NCBI RefSeq assembly: GCF_000014945.1
Contig: NC_008553.1
Location: 248,001-312,000 of the forward strand
Origin: Methanothrix thermoacetophila PT
GTDB lineage: Archaea > Halobacteriota > Methanosarcinia > Methanotrichales > Methanotrichaceae
Direction of reading: 5' to 3'
Length of the DNA: 64,000 nt
The notes below the pieces were generated by a model. It was given only the letters and a program-made list of their open reading frames with translations. It ran no database searches and was not told the origin of the DNA. Position numbers and translations under genes: made by a program. This document shows, piece after piece, positions 28,234 through 37,125 of the stretch (its first letter is position 1; the number at the start of each line of letters is the position of its first letter).

Positions 28234-28360
28234 AACTCCTAGCAGAGCATTTTAGGTATATGAAGCTGCCACACAAATGCCGGAAATGTTGGATACCAGG
28301 ATGAGTTCTCATGGGAATGTGAGTTCGCAGCTGCAAATCGCAAAACCGGGGTGATCGATA

Positions 28361-28855
28361 TTGGATGTTGAGATCAGGCGCTCAAAACGCAGAAAGAAGA
28401 CCATCGAGATAAGGTTGAGAGAAGATAAGATAGAGGTCCTGGCCCCGGCGGATATCTCCGATGGAGACCTCAACGCGCACATCGCCAGGTTCAGGAGCAG
28501 GATGGAGATGAGGAAATCGAGAGACGACAGCTATCTGGAGCAGAGGGCAATGCGGCTCAACATGAAGTACCTCGGAGGCGTCATCTCCTGGAAAAGCATC
28601 TCTTATTCCGATAAAATGGAGAGGAGATATGGGTCCTGCACGCCATCCAATGGCACGATAAGGATAAGCCCCCGGCTCAGGAGCATGCCTGTCTGGGTGG
28701 AAGATTACGTGATCGTGCATGAGCTCGCGCACATGATCGAGCCAAACCACGGGCCACGCTTCTGGTCGCTTGTGAACAGGTATCCTCTGGCGGAGAGGGC
28801 TCGAGGATTCCTGATGGCGATGGATATGTGCAGGAGAAATACGATGCGAAAATGA
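28361..28855 (+). CDS. YgjP/SprT-like zinc metallopeptidase (DUF45 type)
   Basis: The 164-residue protein has the zinc motif VHELAHMIEPNHGPRFW (HExxH plus downstream His), preceded by RYGSCTPSNGTIRISPRLRSMP, the usual order of the YgjP-like family. These are single-domain putative proteases. Translation appears to start at TTG 28361, with GGGGTGATC seven bases upstream. A methyltransferase gene follows on the same strand. Confidence 0.85.
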   Translation: MDVEIRRSKRRKKTIEIRLREDKIEVLAPADISDGDLNAHIARFRSRMEMRKSRDDSYLEQRAMRLNMKYLGGVISWKSISYSDKMERRYGSCTPSNGTIRISPRLRSMPVWVEDYVIVHELAHMIEPNHGPRFWSLVNRYPLAERARGFLMAMDMCRRNTMRK

Positions 28856-28919
28856 ATATTTATCCAGATGATCGGATAGATCACTTGGGAAAATGTACAG
28901 AAAAGAGAGAGGATGCGGA

Positions 28920-29477
28920 ATGGTGGATGTGTACCCCCCATCTGAGGACACGTATCTCCTCATGCGTGCTGCGATCTCTGAAGCCAGTGCCGGCGACTCC
29001 GTCATAGAGATCGGCTGCGGCTCAGGGGTGATATCTGCATCTCTTATTGGCAAGGTCAGAAGCATACTGGCCACGGATATCAATCCCCACGCTGTCAGGG
29101 CGGCAGCATCTCTGGGCATACCTGCTGTGAGAGCTGATCTCTTTCACGGGATAAACTCGAAGTTTGACCTCATTCTCTTCAACCCGCCGTACCTGCCCAC
29201 AGAGGATGGGCTGGATCTGAATCCTGAGGACGACCGCTGGCTGTCAACGGCGCTCGACGGCGGTGCGGATGGAAGAGAGGTGATAGAACGATTTCTAAAG
29301 GGCGTGAAGAATATCATGAGCCCGCGAGGAAGGTTACTTCTGCTCATCTCCTCGCTCACAGGTCTCGATGAAGTGCAGGAGCTGGCCCGAAGATCCGGAT
29401 TCAACACAGAGATCGTGGCCATGGAGAGGTACTTCTTCGAGGAGCTGTATGTCCTGAAGCTCAGAAGGGCAGAGTGA
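28920..29477 (+). CDS. HemK/PrmC-family methyltransferase (release-factor glutamine type)
   Basis: The 185-residue protein has the SAM site VIEIGCGSGVISASL and the catalytic NPPYLP motif of N5-glutamine methyltransferases, followed by ALDGGADGREVIERF. By analogy with archaeal/eukaryal Mtq2 it should methylate the GGQ of release factor aRF1. I chose ATG 28920 (MVDVYPPSEDTYLL), which matches the family start; ATG 28893 would add nine residues. Confidence 0.88.
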   Translation: MVDVYPPSEDTYLLMRAAISEASAGDSVIEIGCGSGVISASLIGKVRSILATDINPHAVRAAASLGIPAVRADLFHGINSKFDLILFNPPYLPTEDGLDLNPEDDRWLSTALDGGADGREVIERFLKGVKNIMSPRGRLLLLISSLTGLDEVQELARRSGFNTEIVAMERYFFEELYVLKLRRAE

Positions 29478-29597
29478 CGATCTGCCTCGGGTCAGCAAAG
29501 AACATAGTCTCCTGCGGTGGGGCTCAGGTAACACCTGAACTTAACCGAACATAACTCTCCAAAAGGTATATCATATCTTCCATGTACCCCACAGATC

Positions 29598-30557
29598 ATG
29601 CCCATACTCAGAGACATGTCGATTCTGGTAACCGGAGGTGCAGGGTTCATAGGATCTCATCTGGTAGATGCGCTGATAAAGCACAATGATGTTACAGTCA
29701 TAGATAATTTGAGCACAGGGAAGCGGGAGTACCTCAGGGCGCACGAACCCAATCCGCGCTTCAGGCTCATAGAAGCTGATCTGCTCGACAGGCTAGAGGT
29801 CTATGATGCCGTGAAGGACAAGGACATTGTATTTCATCTGGCTGCCAACCCATCTGTAGCAGTGGGGGAGACCGATACGAGGGTCCACCTCGAGCAGAAC
29901 GCCCTCACCACATACAACCTTCTCGAGGCGATGCGCCGGGCCAGAGTCAGGAGAATCGCATTCACATCCACCTCGACCGTTTATGGAGAGGCGAAGATCA
30001 TACCGACGCCAGAGGATTATGGCCCGCTGAAGCCGATATCGCTCTACGGGGCCTCGAAGCTTGCATGCGAGGCGATGATCTCATCTTACTGCCACACATT
30101 TGATATGCAGGCCTGGATATACCGCTTCGCGAACATAGTGGGAGAGCGCGGGAACCACGGGGTGATCGTGGATTTCATAAGAAAGCTCAGGGCAAACCCG
30201 AACGAGCTCGAGATCCTCGGATCGGGTGCGCAGCGGAAGTCCTACCTCGATGTCAGAGACTGCGTGGATGCGATGATACACTGTGTCGAGCACGCGGACG
30301 AGCAGGTGAACATATACAACATAGGCTCTCAGGACACCATCGATGTCAGGGAGATTGCGGATATAGTTGTCAAAACGATGGGCCTGGACGGTGTGAGGTA
30401 CAGATTCACAGGCGGGATCGATGGAAGGGGCTGGAAGGGAGACGTGAAGCTGATGTGCCTCTCAACGGATGCGATAAGAGCGCTGGGCTGGAGGCCAAGG
30501 CTGAGCTCGAGGGAGGCAGTGGCCAGGGCCACAGAATCGCTGCTCAAGGAGATCTGA
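29598..30557 (+). CDS. NAD-dependent epimerase, UDP-glucose 4-epimerase type
   Basis: The 319-residue SDR-extended protein has the NAD motif ILVTGGAGFIGSHLVDAL, DNLSTGKREYL, catalytic Ser-Thr in FTSTSTVYGEA and YGASKLACE (Tyr-x3-Lys). It should interconvert UDP-hexoses for surface polysaccharide. ATG 29616 (MSILVTGG) is a possible shorter start. AAAGGTATATCATATC near 29565 is a probable TATA region, with AACACCTG hairpin DNA before it. Confidence 0.9.
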   Translation: MPILRDMSILVTGGAGFIGSHLVDALIKHNDVTVIDNLSTGKREYLRAHEPNPRFRLIEADLLDRLEVYDAVKDKDIVFHLAANPSVAVGETDTRVHLEQNALTTYNLLEAMRRARVRRIAFTSTSTVYGEAKIIPTPEDYGPLKPISLYGASKLACEAMISSYCHTFDMQAWIYRFANIVGERGNHGVIVDFIRKLRANPNELEILGSGAQRKSYLDVRDCVDAMIHCVEHADEQVNIYNIGSQDTIDVREIADIVVKTMGLDGVRYRFTGGIDGRGWKGDVKLMCLSTDAIRALGWRPRLSSREAVARATESLLKEI

Positions 30558-30616
30558 GGCAGAGGCCACCATCAGAGGCATCTGCCGCCAGACAGGCGTG
30601 ATCAACAGATGTGATT

Positions 30617-30640
30617 GCCTGCCAGCCATCAAGGGCAGGC
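30617..30640. terminator. hairpin between convergent genes
   Basis: GCCTGCC (30617-30623) pairs perfectly with GGCAGGC (30634-30640) across a 10-base loop, in the 106-base gap between the epimerase gene and a convergent small ORF. It probably serves as a transcript end for one or both; no long T run follows. Confidence 0.45.
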
Positions 30641-30663
30641 GACTGAATGAAGACTGAATGGAT

Positions 30664-30900
30664 TTACCAGATCCTCTCCCAGCCGCCATCCTTCGGCCTT
30701 ATCCTGTAGGTCTTCCCTTTTGCCAGAAGATAATTGTGAAGATCCGCCACGTCCCTGAAGAAGCGCTTGTCGTGGAGGTTGTTGTATATGTCCTCTGATG
30801 TGAAACCGCTCAGCTTGCCCCTTCCGTATACGATCCTCTCGATCGTGTAGTATATGTCATCAAACTTCCTGATCGGCCGGGTCCACTCCTTGAACTTCAT
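30664..30900 (-). CDS. small conserved-looking hypothetical protein
   Basis: A 78-residue protein starting MKFKEWTRPIRKFDDIYYT. GGTGGT lies five bases before ATG 30900, which fixes the start. It is mixed alpha/beta, basic and without membrane segments; the repeated aromatic and Arg residues and the length would suit a nucleic-acid-binding fold such as a small winged helix, but I do not recognise it. It is convergent with the epimerase gene. Confidence 0.65.
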   Translation of the reverse strand: MKFKEWTRPIRKFDDIYYTIERIVYGRGKLSGFTSEDIYNNLHDKRFFRDVADLHNYLLAKGKTYRIRPKDGGWERIW

Positions 30901-31156
30901 CAGACCACCATGCGTGATGGGTCGCGGCTGAATATCAAACTTTCGTCCCGTGCGGCGCCATTGCCTGGACAATCTCTTTCTCAGAAAGTGCTCGAATCAC
31001 TTGAAGAGTCCGGGCCGAGTCAGACTCTTGGTGCTTTACAAAAAGTTATGATCATATGTGTATCATGTGCTGGAGGTCACATGTCCAAATGATCAAAACC
31101 AGCATCCGATCTGCGAAGGCCAAGATATTTTGCCGATAAGCATTCACCACCTGCAC

Positions 31157-32065
31157 ATGGGATCCGAGCACCTGGAGAGGTATCGCGATATCATACCTGA
31201 TTTCGATGCATTCCTGGATTTCATGAGCAGGCCGCTGCCGGTGACCATTAGAATAAATACACTGAAGACCTCAGTCCCGGAGCTGCTCTCCAGGCTGGAC
31301 CGCCTGGGGATCGGGTACGAGCGCATGCGATGGTATCCACTCGGGTTGAGGCTGGATGCGGAGAAGCCGGGAAGGCTCATGGAGTTTCACATGGGCCTGA
31401 TTCACGTGCAGGAGGAGCTATCCATGCTACCGCCAGTAGTTCTCGATCCGCAGCCCGGAGAGAGGATACTGGACCTGTGTGCGGCTCCAGGCGGGAAGGC
31501 CGCGCAGATAAGCATGCAGATGTCAAACAAGGGGCTTGTGGTCGCGAATGACAGCTCTTCAGCACGCATCGTCCCGCTCAGGGCAAATCTTGAGAGGCTC
31601 GGCGCGGTCAATGTCGTCGTCACCTCCTATGATGGGAGGCGATTTCCACAGTACAACTTCGACAGAGCGCTTGTAGATGCGCCATGCTCGAGCGAGGGCA
31701 CCGCTCGAAGATATCCTGAGGTGATCGCGAGATGCTCTGCGAAGAGAAGCGCTGATCTGCAGAACCTCCAGGTATCGCTCCTGCGGAGGGCGATCCAGCT
31801 GACAAAGCCCGGAGGGGTCGTGGTGTACTCCACGTGCACTTTCGCCCCGGAGGAGAACGAGGGGGTTGTATCCAGAGTGCTCGATCTCGCTGATCTGGAG
31901 AGCTTCACAATCCAAGGCCTCAGATCAAGCCAGGGTATAGCGTCGTGGAACAGCATCGATTACGGCGAGGAGCTCGTGAAATGCAGAAGGTATTATCCAC
32001 ATGAGAATGACACGGGGGGATTCTTTGTCGCGAAGCTCCGCAGAAGGCTTTCAGCTGGTGAATAA
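31157..32065 (+). CDS. NOL1/NOP2/Sun-family RNA cytosine-C5 methyltransferase
   Basis: The 302-residue enzyme has the SAM motif ILDLCAAPGGKAAQIS, the VDAPCSSEGT motif with one catalytic Cys, and VYSTCTFAPEENE with the second Cys. It forms m5C in tRNA or rRNA. ATG 31157 (MGSEHLERYRDIIPDF) is the family start; the open frame upstream to 31058 is intergenic. The next gene overlaps its 3' end by eight bases and probably supplies an RNA-binding partner domain. Confidence 0.9.
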   Translation: MGSEHLERYRDIIPDFDAFLDFMSRPLPVTIRINTLKTSVPELLSRLDRLGIGYERMRWYPLGLRLDAEKPGRLMEFHMGLIHVQEELSMLPPVVLDPQPGERILDLCAAPGGKAAQISMQMSNKGLVVANDSSSARIVPLRANLERLGAVNVVVTSYDGRRFPQYNFDRALVDAPCSSEGTARRYPEVIARCSAKRSADLQNLQVSLLRRAIQLTKPGGVVVYSTCTFAPEENEGVVSRVLDLADLESFTIQGLRSSQGIASWNSIDYGEELVKCRRYYPHENDTGGFFVAKLRRRLSAGE

Positions 32066-32540
32066 AGATGCAGTGGTATCTTTGTGGAATGAGAGGTTCG
32101 GCATCCCTGAGAAGGTCTTCGAGAGAATCAGCTTCTTCAGGCGCGGAAGGATGATATGGGCGTTCAGCCTTCCCGAGATCCCGCCGTTCAGGTGCGAGAG
32201 CGTTGGGATGAGGGTCATATCGATGCGCGAGAGCCCGTGGAAGCCGACGACCTACGCGCTCCAGCTCTGGGGGAGATATGCGAGAAAGAACGTCATCGAT
32301 CTGGATGATGAGATGGCGAGACGCTTCTTCGCGGGCGAGAGCCTGGAGCTGAGGGCCCCGGTGGAGAGGGGTTATGTGGTTGTAACTCACATGGGCTCTG
32401 TGATAGGCTGTGGCCTATACACCCCCGGAAGGCTGATCTCGCAGCTTCCCAGGGAGCGCAGGATTCTTGAGATTGAGGATCAACCGGCGTGTCAGGATAA
32501 CACCCATCCTGGAGACGCACATCATGAAGGCGCTGAGTGA
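32058..32540 (+). CDS. NSUN-associated protein, PUA-like, putative RNA-binding partner
   Basis: A protein of about 160 residues follows the methylase with overlap, so the two are translated together. LEIEDQP at the end and the segment YALQLWGRYARKNVIDLDD resemble the C-terminal extension found fused to some NSUN enzymes (RsmF-like), from memory. The start is uncertain: GTG 32058 overlaps the previous stop; GTG 32073 is an alternative. Its last 17 bases overlap cofH. Confidence 0.65.
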   Translation: MNKDAVVSLWNERFGIPEKVFERISFFRRGRMIWAFSLPEIPPFRCESVGMRVISMRESPWKPTTYALQLWGRYARKNVIDLDDEMARRFFAGESLELRAPVERGYVVVTHMGSVIGCGLYTPGRLISQLPRERRILEIEDQPACQDNTHPGDAHHEGAE

Positions 32541-33600
32541 TTCGACCTGTGAAGACATGCTGAACGATTCCGGGGATCGTGCGGAGCTGAATCGCGATCT
32601 CATGCGGTTCCTCTGGCGAAACCCGATGAGGCTATTCTCCCTCTCCCGCAGGCTCCAGGAGAGCTGCTGCGGGAGGGAGGTGACATACGTCATAAACAGG
32701 AACATCAACTTCACCAATATCTGTGTAGGAAGATGCAGGTTCTGCGCGTTCAGGAAGAGCGATGGTTACATCCTGACACATGAGGAGATCGTTCAGAGGG
32801 CGAAGGAGGCCGAGCAGCTGGGCGCCACCGAGATATGCCTCCAGGGCGGTCTGGCGCCAGGGCTCACTGTGGAAGACTACTGTGAAATTCTTGAAGTACT
32901 CAAATCAAACTTCCCCCGGATGCATCTCCACGCCTACTCTCCAATGGAGGTGATGCACATGTCGAGATGCTCCGGGGTAGATGTCCATGAGGCCCTTCGC
33001 TCCTTGAGGGATTCGGGTCTCGATTCGATGCCCGGGACGGCAGCAGAGCTGCTGGTCGATTCTGTGAGAAAAGTGATATGTCCGGAGAAGCTCAGCACCT
33101 CAGAATGGTCTTTCATCATAAAAGCTGCGCACGCGATGGGCATACCAACGACCTCGACGATGCTCTACGGTCACATCGAGAGCTTCGAGGACAGGCTGAG
33201 TCATTTAGAGGTCATCAGATCGATACAGCTGGAGACCGGAGGGTTCACGGAGTTTGTGCTTCTCCCATTCGTCCCCGGGAACACAGAGCTCGGGAGGATC
33301 TCATCGCCTCCAGACATCCTTGAGAACCTGAAGATGCACGCGCTCGCAAGAGTTGCGCTTCACCCGTACATAACAAACATCCAGGCGAGCTGGGTGAAGC
33401 TCGGAAGGGAGGTTGCAGGCGCAGCTATAGAATGGGGCGCAAACGATCTCGGCGGGACGCTCATGGAGGAGAACATATCGAGATGCGCAGGCTCAAAAGA
33501 GGGACAGTACATGTCTCCGGATGAGTTTCAGGATCTCATAAAGAAACACGGGAGAGTACCGACGCAGAGGGACACGCTGTACAGAAGGATACTCCGATAG
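32524..33600 (+). CDS. cofH: FO synthase subunit 2 (radical SAM, coenzyme F420 synthesis)
   Basis: The 358-residue radical SAM enzyme joins tyrosine and a diaminouracil on the way to 7,8-didemethyl-8-hydroxy-5-deazariboflavin (FO). NFTNICVGRCRFCAF gives the C-x3-C-x2-C cluster; GLDSMPGTAAELL and HAMGIPTTSTMLYGH are CofH/MqnE-type motifs that separate it from CofG. ATG 32524 is preferred over 32467, which lies inside the previous gene. cofG is not in this window. Confidence 0.92.
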   Translation: MKALSDSTCEDMLNDSGDRAELNRDLMRFLWRNPMRLFSLSRRLQESCCGREVTYVINRNINFTNICVGRCRFCAFRKSDGYILTHEEIVQRAKEAEQLGATEICLQGGLAPGLTVEDYCEILEVLKSNFPRMHLHAYSPMEVMHMSRCSGVDVHEALRSLRDSGLDSMPGTAAELLVDSVRKVICPEKLSTSEWSFIIKAAHAMGIPTTSTMLYGHIESFEDRLSHLEVIRSIQLETGGFTEFVLLPFVPGNTELGRISSPPDILENLKMHALARVALHPYITNIQASWVKLGREVAGAAIEWGANDLGGTLMEENISRCAGSKEGQYMSPDEFQDLIKKHGRVPTQRDTLYRRILR

Positions 33601-33878
33601 GAAGTAGCAGAGCGTAAACTTCGGTCGCTCTTGTGGTTTCAACAACTTAGAGGACATGCAATCTGGTCGCTAGAGGCACTCATTCCTTCTCCAAGAACGC
33701 ATAGCAGGATCGGTGTCTTTCCGGAAAAGATCATGTGGATAAGAGCGACTTCGGTTTTTCAGGCCGGTAAGTCACTCGCAATTTGAGCGTACTTTGGGTC
33801 TGATGATCCTCCAAACATGCCTCCAGCAGCTAGTGCTGCAGGATGTTCTATGGTCCCAGCGGGCGCTGCCCTCCGGGC
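33601..33878. other. intergenic stretch downstream of cofH
   Basis: No gene is supported on either strand. It includes a CAGCAGCTAGTGCTGCAGG partial palindrome near 33825 that could end the cofH transcript or that of the small membrane ORF on the other strand. Confidence 0.4.
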
Positions 33879-33971
33879 TCAGTATCCACGCATGATCTTG
33901 AGTATGATCCTGGCGATCATGTAGGCGATCAGGAACACTATGACATAGAACAGTATCTCAGCTGCCTCCAC
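33879..33971 (-). CDS. very small membrane protein (30 residues)
   Basis: Starting at GTG 33971 with GGAGG eight bases upstream, a 30-codon frame encodes one clean membrane helix (ILFYVIVFLIAYMIARIIL) with an acidic N-terminus (EAAE) and a basic C-terminus (KIMRGY). It lies 111 bases downstream of the aconitase stop, past a repeat pair, on the same strand. It is not a recognised family. The ribosome site and helix pattern make it more credible than chance. Confidence 0.55.
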   Translation of the reverse strand: MEAAEILFYVIVFLIAYMIARIILKIMRGY

Positions 33972-33985
33972 ACATCAAGCCTCCT

Positions 33986-34097
33986 CGTGCATGACACCTG
34001 TGTAGAATTCATCTGCTCCTCACGCTGGACTGGCTGGAAGGCCGCTCCAATTTGGCGTGCGTGCATGACACCTGTGTAGAATTCATCTGCTCCTCAC
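33986..34097. repeat. repeat-spacer-repeat locus at the end of the aconitase gene (38-bp repeats, 36-bp spacer)
   Basis: An identical 38-base sequence occurs at 33986-34023 and 34060-34097, separated by 36 unrelated bases. The right copy contains the last five codons and the stop of the aconitase gene, so it is the original; the left copy is a duplicate placed downstream of the gene. GAATTC and ACACCTGTGT are short palindromes inside it. Confidence 0.85.
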
Positions 34098-36023
34098 CGT
34101 GTATGGAAGCAATCCTCCTGCAAGCAGTATCTCCCGCTGCCGCCTGCTCAGCTCCATCCTCAGAGGTATCTCGCGATCCCCGGCGATCGCCTTCACCTGA
34201 GACTCCCCGCTCTCCAGGGCATTTCTGATATCAGGTATTGTCATGCTCATGCCCTGCTCGATGATATCATAATCGGACTCCCTGACGAAGTAGAGCGGGA
34301 GTATCCCGAAGTTCACGAGGTTTGCGGCATGTATCCTCTCTATAGATTTCGCTACGACCGCCTTCACCCCCAGATACATCGGGCACATCGCAGCGTGCTC
34401 CCTGGAGGATCCCTGGCCATAGCTCACACCCGCGACGATGAAGTTGTGCAGCCCCTTATCACGGAGCTCAGCTGCTCTTCTCGAGAACTCAGGATCCAGC
34501 GGCTCGAAGACAAACGTCGAGTACTTCGGCACGTTCGACCTGTACTTGAGCCGAGAGCCAGCAGGCATTATGTGATCAGTCGTTATATTGTCCTCGACCT
34601 TTATGGCGACTATCCCCTTTATGCTCCCGGGCATCGGCGTGTTCCTCGGCGGCTCACCGATGTTCGGACCCCTGAATATCTCAACTCTTGCTCTCTCCGC
34701 AGCTGGTTTTGGTGGAATGATCATGCTGTCGTCTATCTCGAACCTATCCGGCATCTCCACCCTTGGAAACTCCATCTTCAGATCTGCGGGGTCAACAAAC
34801 TCCCCCTTTATCGCGGCCGCTGCTGCGACCACAGGGCTCGTCAGGTAGACATTTGCGCTCGGAGTCCCGGATCTGCCCTTGAAGTTCCTGTTGCTCGTCC
34901 TTATCGAGACGGCATCAGTACCGGGAGACATGCTGTTGCCTATGCAGAAGCCACACGCGCTCTCGAGGATCCTTGCGCCGAATGCTATTAGATCGTCGAG
35001 CGCCCCACTCCTGGCCATCATCCTCAAAACCTGTCTCGATCCTGGAGCGACACCGAAGCTTACATTTGGAGGAAGATGCTTGCCTTTAACCATACTCGCA
35101 ACAGTCATCATATCCGTGTACGACGAGTTGGTGCAGGAGCCCACAAGTACCTGGTCCACAGGAGTGCCTACCACCCTGCTCAGCGGGATGACGTTTCCGG
35201 GGCTGTGGGGTGCTGCAACGAGGGGCTCCAGCTCCGAGAGATCGATCTCGATACTTTTATCGTATGTAGCATCCCTGTCAGGCGCAAGCGGCACCCAGTG
35301 CTCTGCCCGGCCCTGGGCCGCGAGAAACCTTCTGGTCTGCTCATCGCTCGGAAATATCGAGGTCGTGACACCTGTCTCAGCACCCATGTTCGTGATCGTC
35401 GCCCTGTCAGGCACTGTGAGACCCGCAACTCCATCCCCCGTGTACTCGCAGACCCAGCCAATGTTTCCCTTCGTTGTGAGGATCTGCAGGACCTTGAGTA
35501 TGACGTCCTTCGGGGTGACCCAGGGCTGGAGCTCTCCTGTCAGATGAACCTCCATCACCTTCGGAGCCGTCAGATAGTACGGCCCGCCGCCCATGGCCAC
35601 CGCCACATCGAGCCCGCCGGCGCCTATTGCTATCATTCCCAGGCCGCCGCCTGTCGGAGTATGGCTGTCGGATCCGAGCAGCGTCTTTCCCGGGCGCCCG
35701 AACCGCTCAAGATGTACCTGATGGCATATGCCGTTTCCCGGGCGCGAGAAGTATATGCCATATCGCTCAGCGACCGACTGGAGGTACCTGTGATCGTCCG
35801 CGTTCTCGAACCCGACCTGTATCGTGTTGTGATCCACATAGCTCACAGAGAGCTCCGTGGCTATCCCCTCAAGACCCATCGACTCGAACTGAAGGTAGGC
35901 CATGGTGCCGGTCGCATCCTGTGTTAGGGTCTGGTCTATCCTTATGCCGATCTCGCTACCCGGCTCATACTTTCCATCAACGAGATGATCCCTCAGGATC
36001 CTCTCCGTCAGGGTGTATCCCAT
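34083..36023 (-). CDS. aconitate hydratase
   Basis: The 646-residue enzyme isomerises citrate and isocitrate with a 4Fe-4S cluster; in methanogens it serves glutamate synthesis. Cluster Cys are in VGSCTNSSYTDM and ACGFCIGNS. SDSHTPTGGGLGM and the C-terminal swivel motif VSYGQGSSREHAA are present. It is a single-chain mitochondrial/clostridial-type form. ATG 36023 has GGAGGTCACTTGG just upstream, so the longer frame from 36107 is rejected. The stop codon lies inside a 38-base repeat. Confidence 0.94.
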   Translation of the reverse strand: MGYTLTERILRDHLVDGKYEPGSEIGIRIDQTLTQDATGTMAYLQFESMGLEGIATELSVSYVDHNTIQVGFENADDHRYLQSVAERYGIYFSRPGNGICHQVHLERFGRPGKTLLGSDSHTPTGGGLGMIAIGAGGLDVAVAMGGGPYYLTAPKVMEVHLTGELQPWVTPKDVILKVLQILTTKGNIGWVCEYTGDGVAGLTVPDRATITNMGAETGVTTSIFPSDEQTRRFLAAQGRAEHWVPLAPDRDATYDKSIEIDLSELEPLVAAPHSPGNVIPLSRVVGTPVDQVLVGSCTNSSYTDMMTVASMVKGKHLPPNVSFGVAPGSRQVLRMMARSGALDDLIAFGARILESACGFCIGNSMSPGTDAVSIRTSNRNFKGRSGTPSANVYLTSPVVAAAAAIKGEFVDPADLKMEFPRVEMPDRFEIDDSMIIPPKPAAERARVEIFRGPNIGEPPRNTPMPGSIKGIVAIKVEDNITTDHIMPAGSRLKYRSNVPKYSTFVFEPLDPEFSRRAAELRDKGLHNFIVAGVSYGQGSSREHAAMCPMYLGVKAVVAKSIERIHAANLVNFGILPLYFVRESDYDIIEQGMSMTIPDIRNALESGESQVKAIAGDREIPLRMELSRRQREILLAGGLLPYTVRSR

Positions 36024-36333
36024 CCAAGTGACCTCCAAGATATGAGATGCATCCATCCTTCTGCGCGATCTGCCGGAGATCCCTCCAGCATCATTGCATA
36101 CCTGCACGCAGCACAGCAGTTATAACCTTGAACACACCACGATCAACCACTGAATCCAGCACGCTGCGATGCGCATCACTCATCAAAGATGCACTGGTAT
36201 GCAGGATGAATGGCAATCACTGCAGAAACATTCATTCAGCACTCGCAGAGGTATCTATCGCATGCCAGGGTGCATCTGGAAACTGCTTCTACAAATCACA
36301 TCCAAATGATATACAGTTTTCTGTGGCGAGGAG

Positions 36334-36422
36334 GGACGTGTCCGAAAGAGGTTGGAGCCAGAAATTATGAGCCATACCGCTCTTGTTTGTCATAAGCGCT
36401 CTATCCTTATTCGGACAGGTCC
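36334..36422 (+). mobile_element. MITE-like element
   Basis: An 89-base element from GGACGTGTCCGAAAGAG to CTTATTCGGACAGGTCC, with the internal GAGCCAGAAATTATGAGCC segment. GCGAGGAG (36326-36333) and GCGAAGAG (36423-36430) flank it, a 7/8 target duplication. It is between the aconitase promoter region and the thioesterase gene. The rest of the 460-base gap (36024-36333) shows no gene. Confidence 0.82.
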
Positions 36423-36483
36423 GCGAAGAGACCAGAAGATACGCGCTAAACCTCCGGATGCGCTGCACATGTTTGACCCTGCA

Positions 36484-36906
36484 TCACTCAAACTGGATCC
36501 TCTCATCCCTTCTGTATGCCATCGCGAGGCATGTGGCCTTCAGCTGCCCTTCCTGATTTCTGACCTCGATGTTGTATGTTGAGATCCTCCTGGTTCTGCT
36601 GACCTCTCTGGCCTCTGCATAAAGCGTCTCATCAGGACTTGCGGGACGGAGGTAGTCCACGGTCACGCTTATCGCCACCGCGACAGCCCCATGAGAGTTT
36701 GCCGCCGCACCAAATGCCTGGTCTATCAGAGAGAATATTGCACCGCCGTGAACGGTCCCAAAGAAGTTTCTGTTCTCCCAAGATGGCTCCATCACGACCT
36801 TCGAGTATCCCTCATCAAGCTCAACAAGCCTCATCCCAAGCCTTCGTGCGAACGGCTGCTCGTCGACCTTTGAGCGAAGCATCTCCAACATCCCGGTTGA
36901 TTCCAT
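36484..36906 (-). CDS. PaaI-family hotdog-fold thioesterase
   Basis: The 140-residue protein has the PaaI signature NFFGTVHGGAIFSLIDQAFGAAANS. It should hydrolyse an acyl- or aryl-CoA thioester. A relation to the PaaK-like ligase at 11976 is possible in substrate type only; they are far apart. The gene stands alone, with a MITE 62 bases beyond its 3' end. Confidence 0.88.
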   Translation of the reverse strand: MESTGMLEMLRSKVDEQPFARRLGMRLVELDEGYSKVVMEPSWENRNFFGTVHGGAIFSLIDQAFGAAANSHGAVAVAISVTVDYLRPASPDETLYAEAREVSRTRRISTYNIEVRNQEGQLKATCLAMAYRRDERIQFE

Positions 36907-37090
36907 GAGAATTTCTTGTTCAAGGATCTAAATAAAACCCATGTTCTGGAGTTCACGCTCCTCCAGATCATCGTTTGCGGAGGGCAGACTGGCACAGCAC
37001 CGAGATAATATCTGCTGCAGTCGGAAGACAGGCAGAATCGGCACCGCGAGATGATCAAGCGGACAGAATAACCAGCTGGAATGTGTTTGA

Positions 37091-37120
37091 ATTAAAAACA
37101 TCAGGGGGCTTCAAACCCCC
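37091..37120 (-). terminator. terminator of the cdh operon
   Basis: Five bases after the cdhE stop codon (minus strand) GGGGG-(7)-CCCCC forms a hairpin at 37104-37120, followed by TGATGTTTTTAAT. This has the hairpin plus T-run layout of an intrinsic terminator and ends the seven-kilobase-plus operon. Confidence 0.7.
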
Positions 37121-37125
37121 GGGCT

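Noticed and set aside
33843-34079. Plus-strand frame across the aconitase repeat locus
   Set aside because: It translates repeat DNA and runs opposite the better-supported small membrane ORF; its start lacks a ribosome site.
34083-36107. Longer aconitase start at 36107
   Set aside because: GGAGGTCACTTGG before ATG 36023 and the MGYTLTERILRDHL start fit better; the extra 28 residues look like leader DNA.
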